64,000 nucleotides of DNA, taken from the NCBI RefSeq assembly GCF_040802235.1, contig NC_133158.1:154392401-154456400 (forward strand). Reading direction: 5' to 3'. The DNA comes from Manis javanica (Eukaryota; Chordata; Mammalia; Pholidota; Manidae). Position 1 is the stretch's first letter. Every line of letters begins with the position of its first letter. The notes beneath the pieces are model-generated. The model saw nothing but the letters and a program-made list of their open reading frames with translations. It was not told the DNA's origin and ran no database searches. Made by a program: the position numbers and the translations under genes. Below, one piece after another: positions 34,038 through 44,204 of the stretch.

Positions 34038-35813
34038 ATGACTTCGCTGTACCTCCTGACCCTGCTCCTGACACTGGAGTCCCCGACTCAGGGAGTATTG
34101 AGATGGGGAATCCTGTCTGCCTTTCCTAAGCCTATGCCTGTCCGTTTCAATGCAGCCGTTTTTCCGCGCTTTTTCACTACCAATGCTAGTATGAACTTGC
34201 CCTACTTAGTTAAAGACACCCTAGTAGCTCCCCTGGGAGAAAACCGATCCTTCGTAACTAATGGGTCATTATGCTTCACCACTCAGAATCTAGCTTGCTG
34301 TATCTCCCTGAAACGGAGGAAATACGGATGGTTCAGTGACATAATTCTAGAGGCCAGTAGCCTCCCCGTTATGTCAGCTAAATTTGAAGGGCCTAATAAG
34401 GAAGGGAGCCCGCCCTATAAGAACATGACTATCCACCAGATGGTTCTCTGGATCAATGGCACATTTGTACACTCTCCCAGGAACAATTCCACCGACAGGC
34501 CTCGTCAACCCAAATATGCCTCCCATTGTGTGGGCGACTATGAGGGAGAGCTGTGGCCCTGGACTGACTGTCAGTCAACTGTAGTGACGTGGGCAACTGA
34601 GAGGCAGGAGTTTACCATCTCCCCAGATATGGAGGGACGGCCAGCCAATGAGGCTTGGTGGCCAGTAAAGGTGCTCGAAGGCGAGTTTCGTCAGCAGCTG
34701 AGCATGAACCCCTTCCATAAATGGATGCTGTGTGGAGTCAATGGCTCGTGTACCGACCTCTCCCCCTTTTCCGCCCTCCAGGGTGGGGGAATCGGTGTAA
34801 AAAATATCACCTTTTGGTGCGAGAATAACCACATGCGCGCACACTGGAACATGATCGTGACCCATAACAACGAGAACTACATGTGTTCAGCAAAATCAGG
34901 TCCAGAGTCACCTAATTCCCTTTTTCCACCTTCTCCAGTATGCGTATACCCCCCATTTCTGTTTATCTTATCCAATAGTAGCTTTGACTCCTGCTCCAAT
35001 GAAACCTGCTTTCTGTCTCAGTGTTGGGATGCGCGTAACTTTACCAATGCTTTGGTAGTCCGCATCCCCCGTTGGGTCCCTGTTCCCGTAGACGCCCCTA
35101 ACACCATGACTCTGTTTCGAGAAAGGCGCGATTTCGGTGTTACAGCCGCCATAGTGCTCCTGATCTCCGCGACTGCGGTCGCAGCCACCGCCGCTGGTAT
35201 AGCTTTAGACACCTCCATCAAATCGGCTACAGAGCTCAATAACCTTGCAGCCTCAGTAGCTTCTGCCCTGGACCAACAGTCCACACTTGATGGCAAACTG
35301 AAAGGAGGAATAATGATCCTCAATCAACGCATAGATCTCGTGGAGGAACAAATAGAGGTGCTCTGGCAAATGGCCCAATTGGGATGTGAGCGGAAATATC
35401 GTGCCCTCTGCATCACTAGCATTCAATATAAAAATTTTACACGGGCAGCTAATCTGTCACAAGACCTGTCCCAGTATCTTTCAGGAAACTGGTCCCAAGA
35501 CTTCGATGGGACACTAGAAGAGCTGCGGCGAGAAATTATCCACATCAACTCCACCCGTCTAGATATCTCCGTAGCGGAAGGACTCTCTTCCTGGTTCCTC
35601 AGAGCTCTCTCCCACGTCAAGGAGTGGGCGGGCATGGCTGGGATGGGCGTGTTCCTGCTTGGAGGTCTCATGCTCTTACTCTGGTTGTTATGCAGACTCC
35701 GCAACCAACATAAGCAGGACAAGGTGATCCTTGCTCAAGCCCTAATGGCGATAGACGTTGGCGCCTCTCCCCAAGTGTGGCTCAACATGCTTAAGAAGGA
35801 AGCTCGGCTTTAG
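34038..35813 (+). CDS. env: Class II ERV envelope glycoprotein (591 aa, intact)
   Basis: Type I membrane fusion protein precursor. The signal peptide is hydrophobic ([19 protein letters not shown]). The surface subunit extends to a minimal furin-type site RERR near residue 357 and carries most of about 15 N-glycosylation sequons. The TM subunit begins with an Ala/Val-rich fusion peptide (about 360-385), then a heptad region, and a CX7C loop (CERKYRALC) of the betaretroviral non-covalent type. A membrane anchor ([17 protein letters not shown], about 535-555) and a cytoplasmic tail of about 35 residues follow. The ORF has no stop or frameshift. It is shorter than the MMTV and HERV-K envelopes, mainly in the surface part. 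Expression would need splicing. Receptor and activity are unknown. Confidence 0.95.
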   Translation: MTSLYLLTLLLTLESPTQGVLRWGILSAFPKPMPVRFNAAVFPRFFTTNASMNLPYLVKDTLVAPLGENRSFVTNGSLCFTTQNLACCISLKRRKYGWFSDIILEASSLPVMSAKFEGPNKEGSPPYKNMTIHQMVLWINGTFVHSPRNNSTDRPRQPKYASHCVGDYEGELWPWTDCQSTVVTWATERQEFTISPDMEGRPANEAWWPVKVLEGEFRQQLSMNPFHKWMLCGVNGSCTDLSPFSALQGGGIGVKNITFWCENNHMRAHWNMIVTHNNENYMCSAKSGPESPNSLFPPSPVCVYPPFLFILSNSSFDSCSNETCFLSQCWDARNFTNALVVRIPRWVPVPVDAPNTMTLFRERRDFGVTAAIVLLISATAVAATAAGIALDTSIKSATELNNLAASVASALDQQSTLDGKLKGGIMILNQRIDLVEEQIEVLWQMAQLGCERKYRALCITSIQYKNFTRAANLSQDLSQYLSGNWSQDFDGTLEELRREIIHINSTRLDISVAEGLSSWFLRALSHVKEWAGMAGMGVFLLGGLMLLLWLLCRLRNQHKQDKVILAQALMAIDVGASPQVWLNMLKKEARL

Positions 35814-36133
35814 CTTGAGGTAGCTCTTGCACCCTGAGCCCATGTGGCACTGCACCCACCCGAGTACCTCAATGCTTAATCACAGCTTTCTTTAAGAAGC
35901 TCATGGGTTGAGAAAAAGGGTCCAAACCCTTTGTACCAAGCGGTCCCAACGCCAGCCAGAGGATGCGAGGCAAAGCACTGCAAGAGGTCTTGGACCCCTC
36001 TGAGAGGCATGCCTGACTGCATAGGGGTAGATGCCCAGAACCCCTCTCCAAAAAGGGGGCATCAGGAAGTATGATGGAGGTCAGGCCTCTGTCTCCGCCT
36101 CTGCTGGCAAGTTCCGCCTTGAGCTTCTGTTAG
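35814..36133 (+). promoter_or_regulatory. Region between env and PPT with candidate RNA-export hairpin
   Basis: About 320 nt without an ORF of note. GGGTCCAA (35918-35925) is perfectly complementary to TTGGACCC (35990-35997), and the inner bases ACC..TTTG / CAAG..GGT extend the stem with mismatches around a loop of about 50 nt. Simple betaretroviruses and IAPs place their constitutive transport element or RTE at this position. The function here is inferred from position and structure only. Confidence 0.5.
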
Positions 36134-36149
36134 ACAAAAAAGGGGGAGA
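36134..36149 (+). promoter_or_regulatory. Class II provirus polypurine tract
   Basis: ACAAAAAAGGGGGAGA directly before the 3' LTR, the primer for plus-strand DNA. Confidence 0.92.
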
Positions 36150-36483
36150 TGTTGGCAGCCGCGCTCAGAAAATAGCGCCCAATGCAGGGCAGCCGGAAGG
36201 CCCCGAACTTCCTAATGACAAATCATCCCACACCACTAAACTACATGCTAATTGCGCCTTGGCATAAGGACCAATGAGACCCACCAAATGGTTATGCTAA
36301 TAAGGCATATGGAGCCGCACCAACCAGGTCAGAGCATGAGAACTATATAAGCAAGCCTCTCCTTCCCCTCTGGGTCCTGCCCAACTCATTTGTTTCACAA
36401 AGAGCTGAAGAATAAAGCTTTCTGCAGAAGAATCCTGCTGTTGTTGCATGCTGTTCTTGCCGGCGAGGACAGGGCACGCGACA
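36150..36483 (+). repeat. Class II provirus 3' LTR (334 bp)
   Basis: Identical in length to the 5' LTR and different at two positions (36176 and 36316), both CpG here. TATATAA is at 36344-36350 and AATAAA at 36411-36416. The right target copy ATGGCG follows at 36484-36489. Confidence 0.96.
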
Positions 36484-36489
36484 ATGGCG

Positions 36490-36585
36490 CAAAACACCTC
36501 CATGAACAAGCCTCCAAACCCCTAACAATCTGTTCCCTTACCCCTTCAAGTAGCTACCCCTCCTAGCCCCTATTACCTTTAGTAT
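36490..36585 (+). pseudogene. env: Class I ERV env TM fragment (middle)
   Basis: Continues the TM envelope interrupted at 28456; reads through about KHLHEQASKPL and then decays with stops. It is bounded on the right by a solo LTR. Confidence 0.65.
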
Positions 36586-37019
36586 TGTTAGGCTGGAGGA
36601 AGGAAAAACAAGGACATGCAAACAGAGTAGAGAGATGCCATGGGGGAGAACAGACCAGACCCCAAGGTCGGTGCCTTATATGGAAAGGGGACAGCTCTTC
36701 TTGAATTCCATCCTTCTGATGTGCCAACTAAGACCCAGATGTCAGCCTCCTCCCTCTTGGAAGGAAAAAAGTTTCTAGTTGTCTATTATGTCACCGTTAG
36801 CCAATCATACCTCTCCACTCTCCATGCCCCCTAGGATAGCTTGCTCACTCCTCCCCCTCCTAATTCCTTATAAGCCCCCACCTCCCTGACTGGGTGTGAC
36901 TTCCCCTGGCCTGTAGTATCCAGACCACAGAACATCACCCGGGAGTGGCATTCAAATAAACTACCTGGCCCTTTGTTGCTTCTCTTCACCTGCTTATTTC
37001 GGCTAAAATTTATCTTACA
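36586..37019 (+). repeat. Solo LTR of another ERV family (434 bp) inside class I env
   Basis: Begins TGTTAG and ends CTTACA. It has a TATA-like CTTATAAG near 36868 and AATAAA near 36955. Flanks AGTAT / ATTAT may be a 5-bp target duplication with one mismatch. It splits the class I env: the membrane-spanning part resumes at 37020. The family is not identified; the layout is class I-like. Confidence 0.7.
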
Positions 37020-37320
37020 ATTATTATTATTCTCCTTTTCCTTCCCTGCTTCATTAACCTATTCCAAAAATTTGTTCAAAATCAAATTTTGAACATTTCT
37101 AACCATACAGTCAACCAGTTACTCCTCCAGGGCTATCAAGGCCTTCTCACAAAGAATAATGAAACCAACTAGATGATATGATGAATCATCTCAGGATGCC
37201 TGCCCTTCCCCAACTCTACAGCAATGGCCTCACTAACTCCAGAATCTATGCCCACTTCCAGCAGGAAGTAGCCAGAGAATGAGATTCTACTCCCAGTTCC
37301 CCAGAGGCCCAATTAAGAAA
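37020..37320 (+). pseudogene. env: Class I ERV env TM, membrane anchor and tail, plus 3' non-coding
   Basis: Reads LLLFSFPCFINLFQKFVQNQ, a hydrophobic stretch followed by a tail as at the end of gammaretroviral TM proteins, with a stop soon after. From about 37170 it is non-coding up to the PPT. Confidence 0.7.
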
Positions 37321-37335
37321 AGAAAAAGATGGGAA
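37316..37335 (+). promoter_or_regulatory. Class I ERV polypurine tract
   Basis: AGAAAAGAAAAAGATGGGAA immediately before the TGAAGG of the 3' LTR. Confidence 0.8.
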
Positions 37336-37569
37336 TGAAGGCAAATTCTGGCGTGCTAAGATCCAATCACCACCAACCAGATGGTCGCCCACCCCTTAAG
37401 ATCCAATCACCAAAGCAGAACACACCCTACCCCTACTCCTTAAAAAGCGCTTCCTCACCCACAAGCTGCTGCTCCCTCTCTCTGGGGGCATATAATAAAA
37501 TCTCTTGTGTGGGCGCGTGTTTCCTGAGTCATTCTGGAGTAAGGAGGGTCATGACGAGATACTCTTTCA
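37336..37569 (+). repeat. Class I ERV 3' LTR (234 bp)
   Basis: TGAAGG...TTTCA. It pairs with the LTR at 24347-24573 but carries many differences. AATAAA lies near 37494. It is followed by the duplicated target GGAAG. Confidence 0.9.
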
Positions 37570-37862
37570 GGAAGGAAATAATGAAGATTAGAGCAGAGAT
37601 AAACAAAATAATGATTAGAAAAATAATAAAAATGGAAAGTAGAATGGTGGTTGCTAGGGTTTAGGGAGGAACAAAGAATCATTATTTAGTGGATATAGAG
37701 TTTTCATTTTGCAATGTGAAAAGAGTTTGGAAGATGGATGGTGGTGATGGTTGTAAAACAAAATGAATGTACTTAATACCACTGTACTGTACAGTTAAAA
37801 ATGGTTGAGAATAAATTATATATTTTTTACCACAATAAAAAAAATTAGAAGAAATTTAAAAA
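37570..37862 (+). mobile_element. Host L1, right part (ORF2 remnant and 3' UTR)
   Basis: Resumes at the ORF2 position where 24346 stopped (KEIMKIRAEINK). After a large internal deletion it ends in L1M 3' UTR: 'ggatggtggtgatggttg', 'ccactgtactgtacagtta', 'taccacaataaaaaaaatta'. Confidence 0.85.
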
Positions 37863-39960
37863 TAAAGGACCCTAGGCCAGATAGCAAGAAGACCTTGAGA
37901 GAAAGTTGCTGAGAGCCACAGAGCTTGTTATGAGAGTTAGAGGTGAGTGGCCCAGGTCACCCTATGGCTGAGTGAGTGGTTGGTAATGGTCCTCCACTTC
38001 AAGCCATCTGCTTCCTTTTCTTCCTCAGTTCCCTGTTTCTGATCTGCTCCCTTGAGAGAAAAATCCCACTTCCTTGAGACCTTAAATTCCAAGTTTGATG
38101 TGATGATTGTGAAAGAGAAATGGTGAGGTTACAATGGAAGGCCTTTTAATTTTCTGAGAATAGCATACACTTAAAATAAAAAATCTGGGGCTTAGTAACT
38201 TAGTAGTATCAATACAGGTGCATCAAGGTGAAAGAGTAGGTGATTTTATGATATATTTGGGTTGACGATCCAGTTTTCCTGATTAGGCAATTTAGGAATG
38301 GAATTTTGTGTAATTCCCCTGTTGTTCATTTCTTTTTCCATATAAATACAGCCTTGAGGATATGATAATTTCTGTTCTTTCTAAAATAAGGATAATAATA
38401 TTACTTAGTAGAAGTGATATTTGGAGAAAAACAAATGCTTAGAAATGTCAGAATACTCACAAGTTGATAAAGTCTTTTTCTAAAACTCCATTTAAGTGAG
38501 ACCTTCCAAATGCATGGATTTTTATGTCTTTACCTCAAACCAAGAATATCCTCCTTCAATGTCCCTTCCCCTCACCTAACAGGGAATTAAAGTCTTTCAA
38601 CATGTTTCACATTTACAAATTGGTCTTGTTGGAATTGTCACCCTGGCCTTCACCTCTTGGGCACCAGAGGGCAGACATCTTAAGTCTTACTTATCTGAGA
38701 TATAAATCCTTTTTTCCCTTCTTGGCTAAGTTTCCTCCTCTGATTTTGTTCCAGCCCTTTGAGGAAAAGCTTAAAGAAACAATTCAGCTTTGCTCTTCCT
38801 GATAATTAACATCTTTCCTGATGGCTACCTTCGTTCAACACACCCAGCAGAGATAGAAAGTAATGATCACTCAGGAGGCTACCACCCCTTCTCCATCTAC
38901 ACAATCAAAAGAATCGTCCTTGTAAATAGTCAATGAAAACAATCAGCTCATAATCCTTTTTTGTTGTTGTTCTTGTTAACTTTTAACTCTTTAGGCTAAA
39001 GACAATCTAACATTCTATTCATTATTCTAATGTTTGAGGCTTATAAAGTGAGATAATAGTGAACATGCTCTCAAAGGGGAAAGAAGCACCACATAATTGC
39101 AAAGTAGTTACGTCTAGGAGATAATGTTTACAAGACAAGGACATTTGCGGAATAAGAAACTGACAGATGGTCAACAATGATTGCTAGGGACACATTTTTC
39201 AAAAGAGTTAATTTTTGCTCCTTGCGAATCTACTTCTCATAGTTTTCTTTTCGTCTGAATTATCTGTGGAGCTTCCTTTATGAAAAACTTTTATTTTCTA
39301 AACCTGTTGACTCTTGCGGGCTTACTTTAAACTGCACATTTACATTCAGAACCATTCAAGTAGCCATTTGTTCACTTCTACAGGGTATAGAGGATATTGA
39401 GAAACCTAGAAACTGAACTTAAAAAAATAAGACTTTTTGTTTGTTTACGGTGAAAAACCAGGTCTCAGTCATCCTGAGTAAATGATTCCATGAGAAAATG
39501 TAAAAGTACAAATGTGTAGAATATCTTTTTTTCGCTAATACCAAATAAAATATTTATATTTTCCTTTGGACCATCCCTCAATCACAGAATATTTAGAGTA
39601 GTTTCAGATTTCTTAGGATTGTCTTTAATCTGTCTTTTTGTTCCTTCAAGAACTATAATTTAGCTGAAAGGCTCAGAGACTTCAGAGCATTACAACAGCG
39701 ATTTCTGAATTCAACACAAATAACCCTCACTGGATAAAGAGATTTTATGTTCAAAGTTCAGTCAACAGTTTTCATTGTAAGCAAACTTGGAACCAGTGTT
39801 CCCAGGAAGACGGTTTTAAAATGCCAGCTCACCTCCACCTAAAACAAAACAAAATAGAACAAAACCTTTAATACAGTTAAATATGTTGTCCTCTCTGAGA
39901 TCCCAGCCATTCTGTTACTGTTATTTTAAATTTTTGTGGTTACTATAAGTAATAGGAAGA
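37863..39960. other. Gene-free interval
   Basis: No ORF above 92 codons and no identifiable RNA gene. AT-rich unique-looking sequence. Confidence 0.45.
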
Positions 39961-39977
39961 GAAATTAATATTTGTAC

Positions 39978-40115
39978 AGCACTTAATTCACACATCCTAA
40001 GTTGTCCCAACTCCCAGTGTGAAATACATCTGTGTGGTGCTGTTAATTTCATTTTATGGGATGGACAACTGCATCAAAGAAGTTAAATTACTTGGTAGAT
40101 TAGAAATTCATCATT
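39978..40115 (-). repeat. MIR SINE, antisense
   Basis: The block 'cattttatgggatggacaac' followed by 'gttaaattacttggtagatt' matches the reversed MIR core order. Confidence 0.5.
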
Positions 40116-40424
40116 CAGGAAAGAATTAGTTTTATGTTTGTTTTGTTTTTTAGAATTGGTATAGACAATCCTGAATTTCTAGTGGTTTATGTGTATATTT
40201 TTTGAAGTAAATATTTGAACTTGAAATATATTTTAAAATTAATACTGAGTACATGGAAAAATGTATTCTGAATTTCAATTCCCCCAATACCAACCCAACC
40301 CCAAATCATAACTTTCAGACCCCTTTCTCAGTTTCCTGGTATTACCTTTCTTCTCCACCCACACACCCTGCTCACCAGAGTAGTCACTCTCATTTACAGC
40401 CTATGTCAAATCTGGATGATTGTT

Positions 40425-40555
40425 TGGGAAGCAGTGTGGGTGGTGGGAAAAATGTAGCCTTGAGCACCAGACGCCTCCCACTCCTACTTATTTGCAGCAT
40501 GACCTTGAGCAAATTTTGTGACTTTTAGAGCCTCAGTTTCCTCTTCAACAATAAC
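40425..40555 (+). repeat. MIR SINE
   Basis: Shows 'gcatgaccttgagcaaattt' and 'gagcctcagtttcctcttc', the diagnostic MIR core. It is followed by an AT/CA-rich simple stretch (40558-40590). Confidence 0.75.
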
Positions 40556-41214
40556 ATAATTATATATATATACACATATACACATATAGAATGTAACTGG
40601 TTTAAAACTACTTCCCATCCTTTTCATTAGTAAATTGGGTATTATCTATCAATAAATTATTTTACCATTTCAGTTATGGTTTAGTTAGTGAGTCTAGTTG
40701 GGAACCCCAGGTTAGTTATTCTACCATAGAAATTAATTTTTTTTATTGATCTCAGACTAATGTCTACTTTAAAAAAATTCATTCATGAATTTCAAGAAAA
40801 AGAAGGTGGGGCACACAATCCTAATTGTGTAGGCCACCCTTACTTTTCCTCTTGAAACAAGCTTTTGTCAGCAACTGAAAACATTTTGTGGTCAAGAATT
40901 GGGATCACATATCATAATACAGGAAAAATTCAGGAACAAAATAATGGCTCAATGGCTAATCAAGGGCTGAACATGAAGAGAGCCATGGGCAGAAAAAAAC
41001 CTGACTTGGGGAAATTATCTTTTTTCGTGTATTTTCACTCACCCCTTCTTTTCTTTCCCCTATGAAAGTTCCCAATAATTTAAAATTTAAAACTATAACA
41101 TAAAATTTCTGCCTTCCTTCCCTTCCCTTCTCTTGTCTTTCCTTCTGTTTTCCTCTTGTTAAAAAGAAAGAAAGACACAGACCCAATGTGGGGTCACTTC
41201 TTCTAGGCCAAGTC

Positions 41215-41585
41215 ACCAAGCTGGGGCTGAACACCTAACCTAATTACAGTTCCATCCTCTCCCAGAAATGTAGTGAGTCAGGCATTTTCTGTTCAGCATC
41301 ATCAATAAGATGATCTGTCAGAAGTCCTCTCCATCTTCCTTAAAAGAAGTCACCTGCATTATAAGACCTGCTTTTCCCCCAAAAGAAGGTGACCTTGCCT
41401 GAAACAATCCCTTCTTTTCTTTTGCTAATAACTTTTCCCCCATCCTACTGTCTATAAAAACCTTCCATTCTATGCAACTCCTCAGAGCATCTTTACTTGC
41501 TGGGGAAGATGTTGCCTGAGTCATGAATCACTTCATAAAGCCAATTAAATTTTCAAATTGACTTGCATGAATTGTGATTTTTCAA
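41215..41585 (+). repeat. Solo LTR, mammalian ERV (family unassigned)
   Basis: Has LTR-like architecture: TATAAAA near 41453, 'agagcatctttacttgctgg', then 'cataaagccaattaaatttt' as polyadenylation region. It resembles old ERV1/ERVL solo LTRs. The 5' end is uncertain. Confidence 0.55.
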
Positions 41586-41639
41586 CATTTTCCCTTCCCT
41601 TTTCTTTATTTAGATTACTTCAACTTCATTAAACATTTA

Positions 41640-42110
41640 TTCCGTCAAGATACATAAACTGAGCACCCATTGTGCATCAGACACTGTGCTAAGCCCTGAG
41701 AATACAATGATGAGCAAAATAGCCATAGGTCTTATGAAGCTCATATTGGTTAGGAAGGCAGACAGTAAGTAAGCAACAATCAATAAATAATAAAGTGATT
41801 TCATAGAATACTAATGTTATGAGGAAAATAGAGCAAATATGTATCAGAGAGTAACTGGGGAGCCTCGTCAGATTGAATAGTCAGAGAAGGCCTTTCTGTG
41901 GAGTGACCTTGGGCTGAAACCCGACTGATGAAGTCTGAGCCATTTGAAGATCTGAGAGAAGAGCTCTTCAGGCACTGAAGACAGAAAATGCCTAGGCTTT
42001 GCCGTGGGAATGAAATTAGTCTGTTGAAAGGACACAGAACTAGAGGGATGAGGCAGAGAGTGGTAGGAGACCAGGTCATAGAAGTAGGCTGTGGGGAGGG
42101 GACCTTCTAG
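41640..42110 (-). repeat. L2 LINE 3' region, antisense
   Basis: The reversed L2 end is clear: 'ctgagcacccattgtgcatc', 'gacactgtgctaagccctga', then 'agaagagctcttcaggcact'. Confidence 0.85.
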
Positions 42111-42434
42111 ATGGTGTTTAGGATTTGGATTTTATACTGGAGCTTTTAAATCGAGAGATCTACTAAATTACCTGTTTAATGCTTTAAAGAATTGCTCTGG
42201 ACTGTAGTTATGATTAGAAGCAGGGACATCAGTTAGGGAATAATGTCAGATGTTAAAGACAGAGTTTGGGTTAAGAATATACAACAAAAATTCATTCTTG
42301 GCTATGTTAATTCTGATATTCCTCTCAAATACCCATATACAGATATCAAGTAGTCAGTTAAATATATGGTTCTAACGCTCAGGATTGAGAGTTAAGTTTG
42401 AGGTATTATGTGACTGTGTTTGGTGTGGAGATCA

Positions 42435-42960
42435 AATCATTCATTCAAAAAATATTTATTGAGTGCCTATTATGTATTGGTGGATGTATTGTATTCTGCT
42501 GCTAGAATGGTGCACTACATAGTATCTTAGAAGGTGAAGTGTTATAAAAAAGGGAAGGATATGGAGGATTAGGATTTTGAGGGGTGGAGCTGGTTTATGC
42601 TTGTAAATAGGGAAGTCAGGGAGGCTTCAGTGAGAAGGTGAACTTTAAGATTTCCAAGAAGTGAGGCATTAGCTCTGTGGAGACCAGGGAGAGACTGTTC
42701 AAATAAGAGCTGGTGCAAACTCCCTAAGATGATAGCATACCTGGCATATAAAGAGCAAAAGGGCCTGGAGAGCTGTGAGCTAGGTACTGGAAGAAATCCC
42801 TGTGGGCCCTCCATCTTTAAGAGGTCATATGGAAGAAGAGAAGCTGTCAAAGACTGAGAAGCTGCAGCCTGAGTGGCAAATAGAAACCGTGGAAAATGTG
42901 CTGCCGCAGAAGCCGAGAAGAGAAAATGTTTCAAGAAAGAGATTGCTCAGCTGATGCTGC
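42435..42960 (-). repeat. L2 LINE 3' region, antisense (second copy)
   Basis: Starts 'ttcattcaaaaaatatttat', then 'tgagtgcctattatgtattg', and continues through the reversed L2 3' UTR with 'aaaagggcctggag'. Confidence 0.75.
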
Positions 42961-43742
42961 TGAGAGGGTAGGTGAGATCAAAACCAGAAGTGACTACTAG
43001 AGATGGCTTTGGTGACCTGGGCAAAGCAGGGTCAGTAAAGTGATGTGGATCGCAGTGGAATGACCTGGAAGCCTCACTGGGGCAGGCTGAGGGAGAAGTC
43101 CTTGAAGGGCAGAACTAGTGGTCAGGTTTTGTATGCCCAGGAACTGAGGTAGATTTTTCTCTATAAGATAAAATTACAGTGCCAGTGGGCCTCTCTCCCA
43201 AAACAAATGCATCTTGTAGTTTTCTTGGGTGCAACCGCATAGCCTTTCGTGGCACTCAGTGAAACATCTGATAAACTGAACTGCATTCATTCAGAATGAC
43301 CACACCACCAAATTTATCCATGAGCTCATCTTCATGAAAGCCTAGAGTGTATTACTAAGTCTCTCTTCACAAGTCACTTAAGTCTTTTTTGTGTAATTTC
43401 TCCATGTGATAAGCATGGCTGCTGGAAAACTTGCTGGCTATTTTTACGTTTTTTAGAAGCATTGCCATAAATAAACATAAGTACTGAGCTTACAGCTGTG
43501 GTTTAGTTGTAAAATATTATAGATTATTATTACATGTCCTTCTTTCTTCATTTCCGGCATTTCTCTGTTATAAAAATGGTCTTCATATAAACCCCTAAGG
43601 AGAGAGGAAGAGAGCAGTAGCTTCAGAGTGAATGTCACATGGCTGATGAGGTGAGTGGAGTAACATGCCCCCACTTCTCAGCACACACACACACATCACG
43701 GAAGAAGTTGCTGACACTTTGCAACTCAAAAATAAAAGAATT

Positions 43743-43771
43743 GAGCACTCACTTCGGCAGCACATATACTA

Positions 43772-43802
<31 letters not shown>
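43743..43802 (+). pseudogene. 3'-truncated U6 snRNA retropseudogene
   Basis: About 60 nt match the 5' half of U6 snRNA: 'cacttcggcagcacatatac', then 'ttggaacgatacagagaaga' and TTAGCAT. It is followed at once by an A-rich (AAATA)n tail. The 3' half with the catalytic core and the upstream Pol III elements are absent, so it is not an active gene. Confidence 0.88.
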
Positions 43803-43914
43803 AAAAATAAATAAATAAAAATAAATAAAAGAGATGAATCTACCTGGTTATATCACTTCTGACAGGTCATGCTAACAATAACAGTATTCTAGACTTGGGC
43901 TGTGAATTTACTTT

Positions 43915-44060
43915 GGTACAGTGGTTAAGAGAAGAGACTTCAACTATGAACCTGCGTTTATATCCTGACTCTGCTCTTTACTACATATGTGAACTTGAGC
44001 AGGTTACTAACTTTTTCATGCCTCAGATTCTTCCTTTTTTAAAAGGAAATGCTGATAGTG
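43915..44060 (+). repeat. MIR SINE
   Basis: 'acagtggttaagagaagag' and 'gaacttgagcaggttact', followed by 'catgcctcagattcttcc', match the MIR tRNA-related head and core. Confidence 0.8.
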
Positions 44061-44079
44061 CTTTATAAGTGTTTTGCAG

Positions 44080-44195
44080 GTAATTTGTCCAATCTTCACA
44101 ATAACCCTGTGAGATAGGTACTCCAATTAAATGCATTTTACAAGTAAGGAAATGAGAGCACAGATGTTAAGTAACCTATTCTAGGTTAAAGTCTA
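44080..44195 (-). repeat. MIR SINE, antisense
   Basis: 'cacaataaccctgtgagata' and 'tttacaagtaaggaaatgag' are the reversed MIR core. Confidence 0.7.
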
Positions 44196-44204
44196 TTAAA
44201 AATG

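Larger units (their letters stand above)
31491..34129 (+). pseudogene. pol: Class II ERV pol: RT, RNase H and integrase, broken by one frameshift
   Basis: Reached by -1 shift from pro. The first open part (31491-32903) has the full reverse transcriptase: the LLHDLRAVN block, the DIKDCFFSI block with the first Asp, LPQGMANSP, and YMDD at 32028-32039. At 32844-32853 the pentamer ACGGA is tandemly duplicated, shifting the frame at the first RNase H catalytic motif; a TGA follows at 32901. The second open part (about 32849-34129) continues with RNase H, then integrase with the HHCC zinc site (from about 33254) and the catalytic triad Asp 33422, Asp 33593 and Glu 33701 (D-X35-E spacing). The end overlaps env by 92 bp. 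RT could still be made; RNase H and integrase could not by normal decoding. Confidence 0.93.
28463..36483 (+). mobile_element. Young, nearly intact class II (betaretrovirus-like) provirus
   Basis: 8,021 bp with LTR-PBS-gag-pro-pol-env-PPT-LTR. The dUTPase lies in the pro frame, pro and pol are each reached by a -1 shift, a G-patch follows the protease, and the TM envelope has a CX7C motif. All are betaretrovirus/ERVK traits. The tRNA-Phe-like PBS recalls rodent IAP elements. The LTRs are 332/334 identical and the target duplication is perfect, so integration is recent. Three of four genes are open; pol carries one frame-breaking 5-bp duplication. It sits in sense orientation inside env TM of the older class I provirus. 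Confidence 0.96.

Noticed and set aside
32900-34129. Separate gene starting at 32900
   Set aside because: The start is a GTG in the middle of RNase H. The frame is the shifted continuation of pol, not an independent gene.
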